NCBI RefSeq assembly: GCF_003315515.1
Contig: NZ_QNRY01000016.1
Coordinates: forward strand, 1-64,000
DNA from: Brenneria salicis ATCC 15712 = DSM 30166
GTDB taxonomy: Bacteria > Pseudomonadota > Gammaproteobacteria > Enterobacterales > Enterobacteriaceae
Length of the DNA stretch: 64,000 bases
Direction: 5' to 3'
In this document: positions 8,674 to 17,205 of the stretch, piece after piece
Layout of the letters: each line of letters begins with the position of its first letter
Numbering within the stretch: position 1 is the stretch's first letter
The notes under the pieces: model-generated
The model's database searches: none
Seen by the model: the letters and a program-made list of their open reading frames with translations, nothing else
What the model was told of the DNA's origin: nothing
Made by a program: the position numbers and the translations under genes

Positions 8674-9618
8674 ATGAAAAAGCCATCGGAAATGGAGAGT
8701 GATTATCCGCGTGATCTAATTGGCTATGCCGGTAAACCGCCCCACGCCAACTGGCCGGGACAGGCGCGGATTGCCGTACAGTTTGTGCTCAACTATGAAG
8801 AGGGCGCGGAAAATCATGTCTTACACGGCGATGCCGGTTCGGAGCAGTTTCTTTCCGATATTATTGGCGCGGCCAGCTATCCCGCGCGCCATATGTCGAT
8901 GGATTCGCTCTACGAGTACGGTTCCAGGGCTGGCTTCTGGCGGATCCATCAGGAATTTCAGCGACGCCGGTTACCGTTAACGGTGTTTGGGGTCGCGATG
9001 GCGCTGGCCCGCAATCCGGCGGTGGTGGATGCCATTATCGATGCGAATTACGATGTGGTCAGTCACGGCTGGCGTTGGATTCATTACCAGAATAGGGATA
9101 TCGCCACCGAACGACAGCACATGCAACAGGCGGTGGAAACGTTGACCGAACTGTTCGGCAAGGCGCCATTGGGCTGGTATACCGGCCGCGACAGCCCCAA
9201 TACCCGCCAACTGGTGGCGGAGCAAGGCGGATTTTTGTATGACAGCGACTATTATGGCGACGATCTGCCCTTCTGGACGAAGGTACAACTTGCCGACGGC
9301 GAGACGCGTCCGCACCTCATCATCCCCTATTCGCTGGAAACGAACGACATGCGCTTTGCCTCACCGCAGGGGTTCAACAGCGGGGAGCAGTTTTTTACCT
9401 ATCTGAAAGACAGCTTTGATGTGTTGTATGCCGAAGGGGAAACGTCACCGAAAATGCTATCGATAGGTATGCACTGTCGTTTACTGGGACGACCAGGCCG
9501 TTTTCGGGCATTGCAGCGCTTTCTCGATTACCTTGAGCAACATGACCAGGTATGGATTTGTCGTCGTCAGGAGATTGCCGACCACTGGCTTCAGCAGCAC
9601 CCTTATCCAGGGGGTTGA
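8674..9618 (+). CDS. hpxB: Allantoinase of the PuuE (polysaccharide-deacetylase-like) type
   Basis: About 314 residues with a NodB-type deacetylase fold: YPRDLIGYAGKPPHANWPG at the start, then EEGAE, the SMDSLYEYGSRAGFWRI block, DVVSHGWRWIHY, TGRDSPNTRQLVAEQGGFLYDSDYYGDDLPFW, and IGMHCRLLGRPGR near the end. These are hallmarks of PuuE allantoinase, a metal-independent enzyme that hydrolyses allantoin to allantoate. I use the ATG at 8674, seven bases after GAGGA; a GTG one codon earlier is also in frame. It is the last gene of hpxSAB. No allantoate amidohydrolase gene is nearby, so later steps must be encoded elsewhere. Confidence 0.9.
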   Translation: MKKPSEMESDYPRDLIGYAGKPPHANWPGQARIAVQFVLNYEEGAENHVLHGDAGSEQFLSDIIGAASYPARHMSMDSLYEYGSRAGFWRIHQEFQRRRLPLTVFGVAMALARNPAVVDAIIDANYDVVSHGWRWIHYQNRDIATERQHMQQAVETLTELFGKAPLGWYTGRDSPNTRQLVAEQGGFLYDSDYYGDDLPFWTKVQLADGETRPHLIIPYSLETNDMRFASPQGFNSGEQFFTYLKDSFDVLYAEGETSPKMLSIGMHCRLLGRPGRFRALQRFLDYLEQHDQVWICRRQEIADHWLQQHPYPGG

Positions 9619-9637
9619 AGACAACGCTGAGGCGCTG

Positions 9638-9669
9638 AAAAGAAAATGGCCGCCGTATGGCAGCCATTT
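9638..9669 (-). terminator. Hairpin terminator read leftward
   Basis: AAATGGCTGCC and GGCGGCCATTT form a strong stem around a four-base loop (9644-9669). On the minus strand TCTTTT follows, giving a good terminator for the micro-ORF transcript that starts near 9924. On the plus strand there is no U run, although the stem lies only 25 bases after hpxB. Confidence 0.65.
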
Positions 9670-9808
9670 CGAGCGTCGTTGTCGTACATGGCAATCAACG
9701 GAAGATGGCGTGGGAGTTGAAACCGCGATAAGCTTTGCCCATTGCTTTTATTAATTGATTGATTTTTATGGGATTTATCATTTTTACCTCGCACGCATGC
9801 TTTCATCA

Positions 9809-9880
9809 TTAGTGGTTGAATGTGCCAAAGTCGATGTTGATGTTTTCAAATATAGCGATGATGTTGTTCAGTAGTTTCAT
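9809..9880 (-). CDS. 23-residue micro-ORF with its own promoter and ribosome site
   Basis: A 24-codon minus-strand frame that begins MKLLNNIIAIFENINI and ends with Asp, Phe, Gly, Thr, Phe, Asn, His. The first 16 residues could form an amphipathic helix. It has a complete set of signals: an ideal ribosome site (GAGGAGA, six to seven bases before the ATG), a sigma-70 promoter about 50 bases upstream, a perfect CRP site beyond that, and a leftward terminator about 140 bases after the stop. I do not recognise the peptide. It could be a membrane-associated or signalling peptide, or the coding part of a dual-function RNA of roughly 285 nt. It lies between hpxB and adeP and reads against both. Confidence 0.6.
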   Translation of the reverse strand: MKLLNNIIAIFENINIDFGTFNH

Positions 9881-9930
9881 ATTGCTCTCCTCGTTAGTGA
9901 ATGTTTTCTGTGATGCTGTTCACGTTTTTA

Positions 9931-9959
9931 ATCCTACTCGCGCCGATATGCTGGGTCAA
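9931..9959 (-). promoter_or_regulatory. Sigma-70 promoter of the micro-ORF
   Basis: On the minus strand: -35 TTGACC (9959-9954), a 17-base spacer, -10 TAGGAT (9936-9931). The predicted start is near 9924, which leaves a leader of about 43 bases before the ATG at 9880. Confidence 0.65.
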
Positions 9960-9965
9960 ATTTTT

Positions 9966-9981
9966 TGTGAACTTTATCACA
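9966..9981. promoter_or_regulatory. CRP-binding site
   Basis: TGTGAACTTTATCACA is a perfect TGTGA-N6-TCACA match, inside a longer inverted repeat of T and A runs. The centre is about 50 bases upstream of the predicted micro-ORF start. It could also act on rightward transcription toward adeP, about 380 bases away. Confidence 0.75.
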
Positions 9982-10197
9982 AAAAATGAACATAAATTTC
10001 GTTTGAAATAAACCTGTATTTTGATTTTTACTTAATGGTTCATTCAGTACCGAGTTTTAAGGGTTCTCCTCATTAGCATCTGCCGGGCAAACAATCAGTC
10101 TGCGATGTGAAAGCGGGAAGGCATAGATAAATAGTCTTGATTAGCAGTTGAAATAAACGCAGATGAAGCAGGATAATCACTCGCTTCAAATAACCCG

Positions 10198-10303
10198 ACA
10201 AAATTTTGTGGTTTTGCAGGCGATAAGCTCATCGCCGGTGTGCAAAACCATAAGGTTCAATGGTGCGTCAGTCATGCTGCCGCACTCCCGGTGCAAGGCC
10301 GGG
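10198..10303 (+). promoter_or_regulatory. Structured leader in front of adeP
   Basis: Three structured elements in a row. A 12-bp palindrome (ACAAAATTTTGT, 10198-10209) comes first. Next is a long hairpin with a perfect 10-bp outer stem (TGGTTTTGCA with TGCAAAACCA), a 6-bp inner stem (GGCGAT with ATCGCC) and a four-base bulge. Last is a 5-bp GC hairpin (CCCGG with CCGGG, 10287-10303). The next gene starts 50 bases later. The layout suggests a regulatory RNA leader, but I recognise no known riboswitch class. Confidence 0.5.
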
Positions 10304-10354
10304 TGAACCGCCTGTGATTTACCATTAAATAATGACATTTCAGGGGATACCACC

Positions 10355-11719
10355 ATGTCAAATACGACACGTCAGGCTGATGCGGCACGTCCGCATAATG
10401 CGCTTGATGCATTTTTTAAAATATCTCAGCGCGGAAGTAACGTGCGTCAGGAAGTGTTGGCGGGGTTAACCACCTTCCTGGCGATGGTTTACTCGGTTAT
10501 CGTTGTGCCGGGCATGTTGAGTAAAGCAGGTTTCCCGCCGAACGCGGTATTTGTCGCCACCTGTCTGGTCGCCGGTTTAGGTTCATTGTTGATGGGTTTG
10601 TGGGCCAACCTGCCGATGGCGATTGGCTGTGCGATCTCCCTGACTGCGTTTACGGCTTTCAGTTTGGTGCTGGGCCAGCAGATTAGCGTACCGGTCGCGC
10701 TGGGGGCAATTTTTCTAATGGGGGTGCTGTTCACTATCATCTCCGCCACTGGGATCCGCACCTGGATCCTGCGCAATCTGCCGCTGGGCGTCGCGCACGG
10801 CACCGGTATCGGGATCGGTTTGTTCCTGTTGATTATCGCCGCCAACGGCATCGGTTTGGTAATTAAGAACCCGATTGATGGTCTGCCTGTCGCGCTGGGG
10901 GATTTCACCTCGTTCCCGGTCATTATGTCGCTGCTGGGGCTGGCGGCGACGATCGGTCTGGAAAAACGACGTGTTCCTGGCGGTATCTTGCTGGTGATTA
11001 TCGTGATTTCTGTCGTGGGGCTGATTTTCGATCCGAATGTGAAATATCAGGGCTTTTTTGCGCTGCCCAGTTTGACGGGCGCGGATGGCACTTCTCTCAT
11101 CTTCAGTCTGGATATCATGGGCGCGTTGCAGCCGGTGATATTGCCAAGCGTACTGGCGTTGGTGATGACGGCGGTTTTTGACGCCACCGGCACCATTCGT
11201 GCGGTGGCGGGTCAGGCGAATCTGCTGGATAAAGACGGACAAATCGTCAACGGCGGCAAGGCATTGACGGCGGACTCCGTCAGCAGCATTTTCTCCAGCC
11301 TGGTGGGAACCTCACCAGCCGCGGTTTACATTGAATCCGCCGCCGGTACTGCCGCAGGGGGTAAAACCGGTTTGACCGCCACGGTGGTCGGCGTGTTGTT
11401 CCTGCTGATTCTGTTCCTGTCCCCGTTATCTTATCTGGTGCCGGGCTACGCGACGGCGCCGGCGCTGATGTATGTCGGCCTGCTGATGCTGGGCAACGTG
11501 TCCAAACTGAACTTTGAAGATTTTGTCGATGCCATGTCCGGTCTGGTGTGCGCGGTATTTATCGTACTGACCTGCAACATCGTCACCGGTATCATGCTGG
11601 GCTTCGGCTCACTGGTGCTGGGCCGTATTTTTTCTGGCGAATGGCGCAAACTGAATATCGGTACGGTGCTCATCGCGATTGCGTTGGTGGTCTTCTACGC
11701 CGGTGGTTGGGCGCTGTAA
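10355..11719 (+). CDS. adeP: Adenine permease AdeP (NCS2 family)
   Basis: A 454-residue NCS2/AzgA-type transporter with 12-14 hydrophobic segments. The sequence follows E. coli AdeP (PurP) nearly throughout: [14 protein letters not shown] start, [70 protein letters not shown], and [18 protein letters not shown]. It imports adenine with protons across the inner membrane. It is monocistronic, with a structured leader upstream and a strong terminator after it. The neighbouring hpx genes make this a purine-salvage and purine-breakdown neighbourhood. Confidence 0.93.
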   Translation: MSNTTRQADAARPHNALDAFFKISQRGSNVRQEVLAGLTTFLAMVYSVIVVPGMLSKAGFPPNAVFVATCLVAGLGSLLMGLWANLPMAIGCAISLTAFTAFSLVLGQQISVPVALGAIFLMGVLFTIISATGIRTWILRNLPLGVAHGTGIGIGLFLLIIAANGIGLVIKNPIDGLPVALGDFTSFPVIMSLLGLAATIGLEKRRVPGGILLVIIVISVVGLIFDPNVKYQGFFALPSLTGADGTSLIFSLDIMGALQPVILPSVLALVMTAVFDATGTIRAVAGQANLLDKDGQIVNGGKALTADSVSSIFSSLVGTSPAAVYIESAAGTAAGGKTGLTATVVGVLFLLILFLSPLSYLVPGYATAPALMYVGLLMLGNVSKLNFEDFVDAMSGLVCAVFIVLTCNIVTGIMLGFGSLVLGRIFSGEWRKLNIGTVLIAIALVVFYAGGWAL

Positions 11720-11725
11720 CCCGGC

Positions 11726-11760
11726 ACGGCCTTCGGGGATTTCCCGCAGGCCGTTTTATT
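11726..11760 (+). terminator. Terminator of adeP
   Basis: ACGGCCT and AGGCCGT enclose an inner CGGG/CCCG stem, followed by TTTATTT, seven bases after the adeP stop. Confidence 0.85.
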
Positions 11761-12021
11761 TCTGCTTTTCCTCTGTTTTCCTGTCACACTGGCTGTCTCC
11801 ACCCATTCGTCTGACCCCGATTCCTGCTCCATTAATACTGGTTTTCCGTTTGCGTCTGGTGAATGTTGGGACGGTGATCTGCGGGGAAAACAATAACCTT
11901 TCTTCTCCGCTAAGAAATTCATTTTCATGCTTCGATAAATGCGCTAAATATGAGATCGTCATTCACGGTCTAATGGATGGAAAACCAACTTTATTGCTGT
12001 AGGAGATAGTCTAAGGAAAGC

Positions 12022-13668
12022 ATGGAAATATTTTTTACGATCCTAATTTTAACCCTGATGGTGTCGTTATCAGGGGTGGTTACGCGAATTTTACCTTTTC
12101 AAATCCCTCTACCGCTTATGCAGATTGCCGTTGGCGCAATATTAGCGTGGCCCCAGTTTGGTTTGCATGTCGATTTCAATCCTGAATTGTTCATGGTGCT
12201 GTTTATTCCGCCGCTGCTATTCGCCGACGGCTGGAAAACCCCCACACGTGAGTTTCTGAAACATGGCCGCGAAATTATTGGTCTGGCGCTGGTGCTGGTG
12301 CTGATAACCGTGGTGGGCATCGGTTACTTCATCTACTGGATGGTGCCGGGCATGCCGCTGATTGCGGCTTTCGCGCTGGCGGCTGTGCTGTCGCCGACGG
12401 ACGCGGTGGCCTTATCGGGAATCGTCGGCGAGGATCGTATCCCGAAAAAACTGATGGGTATTCTTCAGGGCGAAGCGTTGATGAACGATGCGTCCGGTCT
12501 GGTCGCGCTGAAGTTTGCGGTGGCGATCGCGATGGGGACGATGGTCTTCACCGTATCGGGCGCGACGCTGGCGTTCCTTAAGGTCGCGGTCGGCGGATTG
12601 CTGGCCGGTTTCGCCGTCACCTGGCTGTATAGTAAATCCTTGCGCATCATTAGCCGTTGGAGCGGGGATGATGCCGCCACGCAGACGGTTTTGCTGCTGC
12701 TGTTGCCGTTCGCCTCTTATCTGATTGCGGAACACATTGGCGTATCGGGTATTCTGGCCGCGGTCGCCGCCGGGATGACCATCGGTCAATCCGGCGTCAT
12801 TCGTAATGCGCCGCTGAACATGCGATTACGGGCGAACAGCGTCTGGTCGATGCTGGAATTTGTGTTTAACGGCATGGTGTTCATTATGCTGGGGCTACAA
12901 CTGCCCGATATTCTGGAATCCTCGGTGACGCAAGCGGAACTGGATCCGACGGTGGAAACCTGGATGTTGTTCAGCGATATCGTCATCATTTATGCCGCGT
13001 TGCTGCTGCTGCGTTTTTCCTGGTTGTGGGGAATGAAAAAATACAGCATGTATGTTCAGAAAAAGCGTCCTATGGAGTTCGGGCAATTTACTACGCGCGA
13101 GCTATGGATCGCCTCGTTTGCCGGCGTGCGTGGGGCGATTACGCTGGCTGGCGTGCTCTCGATACCGCTGTTATTGACCGACGGCACAGCGTTCCCATCG
13201 CGTTACCAACTGGTGTTTATTGCCACGGGGGTGATTCTGTTCTCTCTGTTGTGCGGCGTAATGGCGCTGCCCCTGCTGCTGCGTGGCGTGGTGGTGGCCG
13301 ATAAAGCCGGTTATGCGAAAGAGGAGCGTATGGCGCGCGTCGCCGCTGCGGAAGTCGCCATCAATAGCCTGCATAAAATGGAGGAGCGGCTGGGGGCGGA
13401 TCGTGAGGAAAATATCGATCCGCAAGTGCTCAAAGAGGTCAGCGCACGCGTCATTGGTAATCTGCGGCGACAGGTGGTGGATAAAGACAATCTGGAAAAC
13501 AGTTTGTTGATTGAAAATCTGGAGCGGCGTTTTCGCCTGACCGCGCTGAACTCTGAGCGCGCGGAACTCTATCACCTGCGCGCAACCCAGCAAATCAGCA
13601 ATGAAACATTGCAAAAAATGCTGCGTGAGTTGGATCTGCTGGAAGCTGTGCTGATCGAACGAGAGTAG
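12022..13668 (+). CDS. yjcE: Na+/H+ antiporter YjcE (CPA1 family)
   Basis: A 548-residue cation:proton antiporter. About 12 membrane segments occupy residues 1-430, with the CPA1 core seen in FALAAVLSPTDAVALSGI and GEALMNDASGLVALKFAVA (the Asn-Asp pair of the ion site) and FAGVRGAITLAGVLS. A C-terminal cytoplasmic helical tail of about 115 residues is rich in Glu, Arg and Leu. It exchanges sodium for protons across the inner membrane. It stands alone, with a hairpin after it. The 260 bases upstream, after the adeP terminator, show no other gene. Confidence 0.9.
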   Translation: MEIFFTILILTLMVSLSGVVTRILPFQIPLPLMQIAVGAILAWPQFGLHVDFNPELFMVLFIPPLLFADGWKTPTREFLKHGREIIGLALVLVLITVVGIGYFIYWMVPGMPLIAAFALAAVLSPTDAVALSGIVGEDRIPKKLMGILQGEALMNDASGLVALKFAVAIAMGTMVFTVSGATLAFLKVAVGGLLAGFAVTWLYSKSLRIISRWSGDDAATQTVLLLLLPFASYLIAEHIGVSGILAAVAAGMTIGQSGVIRNAPLNMRLRANSVWSMLEFVFNGMVFIMLGLQLPDILESSVTQAELDPTVETWMLFSDIVIIYAALLLLRFSWLWGMKKYSMYVQKKRPMEFGQFTTRELWIASFAGVRGAITLAGVLSIPLLLTDGTAFPSRYQLVFIATGVILFSLLCGVMALPLLLRGVVVADKAGYAKEERMARVAAAEVAINSLHKMEERLGADREENIDPQVLKEVSARVIGNLRRQVVDKDNLENSLLIENLERRFRLTALNSERAELYHLRATQQISNETLQKMLRELDLLEAVLIERE

Positions 13669-13721
13669 ACGTATTGTCTTCCTGAGCCAGTATGTCATTG
13701 ATCTTTTTCCTCTCCTGTTAA

Positions 13722-13743
13722 CCCCATCGCGTCAGCGGTGGGG
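13722..13743 (+). terminator. Hairpin after yjcE
   Basis: CCCCATCGC pairs with GCGGTGGGG (one G-T wobble) around a four-base loop. A short GCTTT follows, so termination is likely but not strong. Confidence 0.5.
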
Positions 13744-13816
13744 GCTTTGCCGCATCCTTACGTGATCCTTACACGCCAAACCTGCTGTTACGATGGTAAA
13801 CTACTTGTCACTAAAT

Positions 13817-13835
13817 GATAATGATTGTTATTATC
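13817..13835. promoter_or_regulatory. Fur box upstream of the two-component genes
   Basis: GATAATGATTGTTATTATC matches 16 of 19 positions of the Fur consensus. It lies about 155 bases before the response-regulator gene and is the only strong operator in this 320-base gap. A 23-codon frame (13865-13936) follows it but has no ribosome site. Confidence 0.6.
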
Positions 13836-13989
13836 CGTGAGGAAAATTCTTAGATCAGCCTTTTATGCCCATGTCGCGCCAGAACCTGGTTGCGCTGGAC
13901 ACGCTCTGCTATGGCGGACTGAAAATAATAAATTGAATATTAACCATAAATTAAATAGGTGAACAGGCCTTGTTTGGTAGGGGAAAGTT

Positions 13990-14700
13990 ATGCGCGTACT
14001 GGTAGTTGACGATGATTCTGTACTGTGCCATTGGCTGGGTTCTGAATTACATTCGCACGGTCATTCATGTCGCATGGTTCATGATGGCGAGCACGCATTA
14101 AAAGCAATAAAAGATGAAGTTTATGATGTGGTGCTGCTGGATAGAATGCTGCCGGTGATGGATGGATTTACCGTATTGCGTGAATTACAGGGATCCCGTC
14201 ATCCACCTATTATGCTGCTTTCCGCACTGGATCGGGATGTGGATCGGGTAATGGGATTGGAACTTGGCGCGGAAGATTACCTGGGTAAACCCTTTAATTT
14301 TAATGAACTCAGGTTGCGGCTGGATATTATGGCGCGGCGTGGTAAACGTCACGCGGATAATTCTTCCGTCCTGACATTCGAAGACCTGCAACTTGATCGC
14401 CTGCAACGTGTGGCCTGGCGTGGCGGTAAGCGTATCGATCTGACGGATAAAGAAATCAAGTTATTGATTATACTAATGGAAAATCCCGGTCAGGCGATAA
14501 CCCGCACCATGCTGCTGGAGCGGGTATGGGGCTACAATTTCGATCCGCAAACCAATCTGATTGATGTCCATATGTCCAAATTGCGGTCTAAAATCGACCG
14601 GGGCTTTCCGCGGCCATTAATTAAAACATTACGGGCAATGGGGTATTCATTAGGTTCTGTTGACAAGGATAAAACGGATGTCGGCAGCCACGCTGAATAA
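13990..14700 (+). CDS. OmpR/PhoB-type response regulator
   Basis: A 236-residue regulator. The receiver domain (1-115) has the acidic pair in VVDDD, phosphoacceptor Asp at about residue 51 (VVLLDRMLPVMDG), the conserved Ser/Thr region (LLSALDRD) and the Lys of YLGKPF. The C-terminal winged helix (about 125-225) shows LTDKEIKLLIILMENPGQAITRTMLLERVWGYNFDP. Its partner kinase gene overlaps its 3' end. It lies just upstream of the Flp pilin gene in the same direction, so the simplest inference is that it controls the Tad locus. A Fur box upstream suggests iron input. Confidence 0.88.
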   Translation: MRVLVVDDDSVLCHWLGSELHSHGHSCRMVHDGEHALKAIKDEVYDVVLLDRMLPVMDGFTVLRELQGSRHPPIMLLSALDRDVDRVMGLELGAEDYLGKPFNFNELRLRLDIMARRGKRHADNSSVLTFEDLQLDRLQRVAWRGGKRIDLTDKEIKLLIILMENPGQAITRTMLLERVWGYNFDPQTNLIDVHMSKLRSKIDRGFPRPLIKTLRAMGYSLGSVDKDKTDVGSHAE

Positions 14701-16156
14701 AATAAAGACCAGGAAACGGAATCGCCGCTGGCAGATAAAAATAAAACACTGGCAATTATTAGGGGCAAATCAATATCCCGGATTTTTATGTACCGGCAAT
14801 TTCCGTCAGGCGATCACTATTGCCTTTTTATTTTTGCTGATGATGCTGATGTGTATTATCGGCTTCAGTTTATTAAGTGAAACCCTGGTCAGAACGCATG
14901 TCCGTGAAGTTATTCTGGGTAATATTTATGATTATTCCATGCAGTCGCGTTTAAAAAATGCAAATAATCTAATCACCCAACTTCAGCAGGACAATCTGGC
15001 GAAAAATGATGAATTACCGCTATTTCTGGTGAGCGATAAAAACGGCGATATTTTGTATCACAACCATCCGCTGAAAGATCTGCAAAACACCCCGTGCCGG
15101 ATGGACGTGGCGTGCCTGAAAGCGACGCTGGCGAGTAAGCAGGACACCAACCTGATCGGTCTGTCCGTCATGCTGGATGATGGGGCGGTGTTGTTTACCG
15201 CCTACAACATCAAACCGATGCTAGAGCGCGTGCGCACCATCCCGCTGGTGGCGGGCGCCGGACTGTTTATCGTGCTGCTGTTCTGCCTGTTCGTCAGCCG
15301 TCACTTCAGCCTGAGAAACCTGCGCAGCGTAGAGAAAATTCGCGCCGCGCTGCACCGCTACAGCACTGGCGAGCAGCAGGTGCGTATGCCGTTGTCGCGT
15401 TATGGTGATGATTTCGACAGCCTGAGCGCGGATATCAACCAGAATCTGGAACGTATTGAACGCCTGATGGAGCAGGTTCGCAGCACCTCCAGCCATATTG
15501 CTCATGAATTGCGCACGCCGTTGACGCATCTGCAAAATCGCCTGTTTAACCTGACTGAACGCACCGGTCTGGCGGATGAAGTGCGTGATGAACTGAATCT
15601 GGCGGTGGAGGAAGTCCATAAGATCCTCGGCCTGTTTCGTACGGTGATGCGCATTGGTGAAATTGAAAGCGGACGTTGTGTGCATCAGTTTGCAAATATC
15701 GAAGCGCGACGATTACTGGAAGAGATCGCCGAATATTACCAGCCGCTGGCGGACGAACGCGGCTGTCGTTTGTTGATCGAGATTAAGGCCGGCATCCAGT
15801 TGTTTGGCGATCGGGCGCTGTTATTTCAGGCGTTGGCCAATCTGGTGGAAAATGCGCTCAAGTATGCCGCGCAGGGAAAAGATATCACCCTGGGGGTGAC
15901 GTTATATCAGGGTTGGATCGCGCTGCGCGTCGCCGACCGGGGGCCGGGCATCCCGGCGGCGCAGCATGAAAAGGCGCTCCAGCGTTTTCAGCGGCTGGAC
16001 GTCAGGCCGCAGCAGTCTGGTTATGGGCTGGGGCTGTCATTGGTGAAAGCGATTACCGATCTGCACGGCGGCAAACTTTGTCTTGAGTCCGCCAATCCGG
16101 GATTGACGGTCTATTTATGTCTTAAACGTGTTAAATCCGTATTAATTCCCCGGTAA
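14678..16156 (+). CDS. Sensor histidine kinase
   Basis: About 492 residues from the ATG at 14678 (AAGGAT upstream; a TTG at 14660 is also in frame). A basic N-terminus is followed by a first membrane helix (IAFLFLLMMLMCIIGFSLL), a periplasmic sensor region of about 130 residues with two cysteines, a second helix (VAGAGLFIVLLFCLFV), and a HAMP-like linker. The H box is SSHIAHELRTPLTHLQNRL, the N box NLVENALKYA, G1 VADRGPGIP and G2 GYGLGLSLV. All catalytic motifs are intact. Its start overlaps the response-regulator gene by about 23 bases, so the two are translationally coupled. The stimulus is unknown. Confidence 0.88.
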   Translation: MSAATLNKIKTRKRNRRWQIKIKHWQLLGANQYPGFLCTGNFRQAITIAFLFLLMMLMCIIGFSLLSETLVRTHVREVILGNIYDYSMQSRLKNANNLITQLQQDNLAKNDELPLFLVSDKNGDILYHNHPLKDLQNTPCRMDVACLKATLASKQDTNLIGLSVMLDDGAVLFTAYNIKPMLERVRTIPLVAGAGLFIVLLFCLFVSRHFSLRNLRSVEKIRAALHRYSTGEQQVRMPLSRYGDDFDSLSADINQNLERIERLMEQVRSTSSHIAHELRTPLTHLQNRLFNLTERTGLADEVRDELNLAVEEVHKILGLFRTVMRIGEIESGRCVHQFANIEARRLLEEIAEYYQPLADERGCRLLIEIKAGIQLFGDRALLFQALANLVENALKYAAQGKDITLGVTLYQGWIALRVADRGPGIPAAQHEKALQRFQRLDVRPQQSGYGLGLSLVKAITDLHGGKLCLESANPGLTVYLCLKRVKSVLIPR

Positions 16157-16319
16157 AAACTGCGTATTTATTAGCTATATTATTAGCCTTATATTTATTG
16201 TGAATTTATATTTTCCATTAATTTGTATGATTAATTTAACGCGTTTAAAGATTAACTAATATTAATGTTCTGCTTCTTGTTATTCCTGATAATAAGTCTC
16301 ATTATTAATCCTGTTAGCG

Positions 16320-16344
16320 TCATGGCTCCCGTTAATTGCCATGA
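16320..16344. promoter_or_regulatory. Inverted repeat in the pilin gene leader
   Basis: TCATGGC and GCCATGA are separated by 11 bases, 30 bases before the flp ATG. This may be an operator for the adjacent regulator or an mRNA hairpin. The 220-base gap is otherwise AT-rich with no gene. Confidence 0.35.
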
Positions 16345-16375
16345 TCCCTTTGGCTGCGGATAAGAGATATTCCCC

Positions 16376-16600
16376 ATGAATAATATGAAAACCACGTTAC
16401 GTGCATTCCTGCGTGACGAAAGCGGTGTGACGGCGATTGAGTACGGCATTCTGGCGGCGGCGATGGCGGCGGCAATCGGCGCGATTTTCGGCAGCGACGG
16501 TATTTTTGTTCAGGCGCTGAATGAAAAATTCAGTGAAATCGCCGATCAGATCACCGGTTCCGGCACCAGCGGAACAGGCGCGTCAGGGACAGCGAAATAA
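16376..16600 (+). CDS. flp: Flp-type major pilin
   Basis: A 74-residue prepilin of the Flp/Tad class. A short basic leader ends at the cleavage region and is followed by the Flp motif (GVTAIEYGILAAAMAAAIGAIFG), with the conserved Glu-Tyr pair at +5/+6 and a hydrophobic assembly helix. The C-terminal tail is low-complexity (GSGTSGTGASGTAK). After processing by the TadV peptidase encoded next, it polymerises into the thin adhesive bundle-forming pilus. It is the first gene of the Tad locus, and TadV starts about five bases after its stop. Confidence 0.93.
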   Translation: MNNMKTTLRAFLRDESGVTAIEYGILAAAMAAAIGAIFGSDGIFVQALNEKFSEIADQITGSGTSGTGASGTAK

Positions 16601-16604
16601 TCCA

Positions 16605-17159
16605 ATGGTTGCGCATTATGCACAGTGGCTGCAAACGGCGGTGCTGGCTGGGTGCCTGTTGTGGTGTATCAGCACCGATCTGTTGGCGCGCAAGATCCCT
16701 AATCAGGCGGTTGTGATCTTATTGCTGGGTTGGTTGTTTGCCAGTGCGTCGGTGGTCATGCAATCCGGCGCGCCTGATATGCCGGCATTACGGCAGGCGC
16801 TGTGGGCGTTGCCGGGAGCGGTTGTTGTTCTGATGATCGGTTTTTTACTTTTTCTCACCGGCAGATTGGGCGCGGGAGACGTAAAGCTGATGAGCGTGTT
16901 GTGTCTGTGGGTGGGACATGGACACCAGATCGTTTTTGTCATGGTCACCGCGTTGGCGGGAGGCGTGCTGGCGCTGAGTCTGCCGTTACTCAATACCGTG
17001 CCGGCCATTGTCGGTATGGGTATTCAAACCACGAATCGGATGTTTAAAAGCCGGTTGTCCATGCCGCCCGATCTGCCCGCCGAACTTTCTCAGGGCATTC
17101 CTTACGCGCTCGCCATTGCCTTTGGCGCGATGTATGTCCTGATTTTTCCCTTGTTTTAG
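16605..17159 (+). CDS. tadV: TadV/CpaA prepilin peptidase
   Basis: A 184-residue aspartic prepilin peptidase of the short A24A type, with several membrane helices. The two catalytic aspartates lie in STDLLARKIPN and in the GxGD motif (GAGDVKLM). It removes the leader of Flp and of the pseudopilins TadE and TadF. I start at the ATG immediately after flp; an in-frame start at 16521 would overlap flp and add unrelated residues. The protein is inner-membrane. Confidence 0.92.
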   Translation: MVAHYAQWLQTAVLAGCLLWCISTDLLARKIPNQAVVILLLGWLFASASVVMQSGAPDMPALRQALWALPGAVVVLMIGFLLFLTGRLGAGDVKLMSVLCLWVGHGHQIVFVMVTALAGGVLALSLPLLNTVPAIVGMGIQTTNRMFKSRLSMPPDLPAELSQGIPYALAIAFGAMYVLIFPLF

Positions 17160-17205
17160 TTTCGTCGTCACGTTGAGACACGCACGGCTGAGGTAGACCG
17201 TTGAA

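Noticed and set aside
9603..9809. 68-codon leftward frame whose ATG overlaps the micro-ORF stop (TAATG)
   Set aside because: It runs through the terminator hairpin into the hpxB 3' end and has no protein-like composition; coupling is possible but unsupported.
13865..13936. 23-codon frame after the Fur box
   Set aside because: No ribosome site and no recognisable peptide; kept only as a remark in the Fur-box finding.
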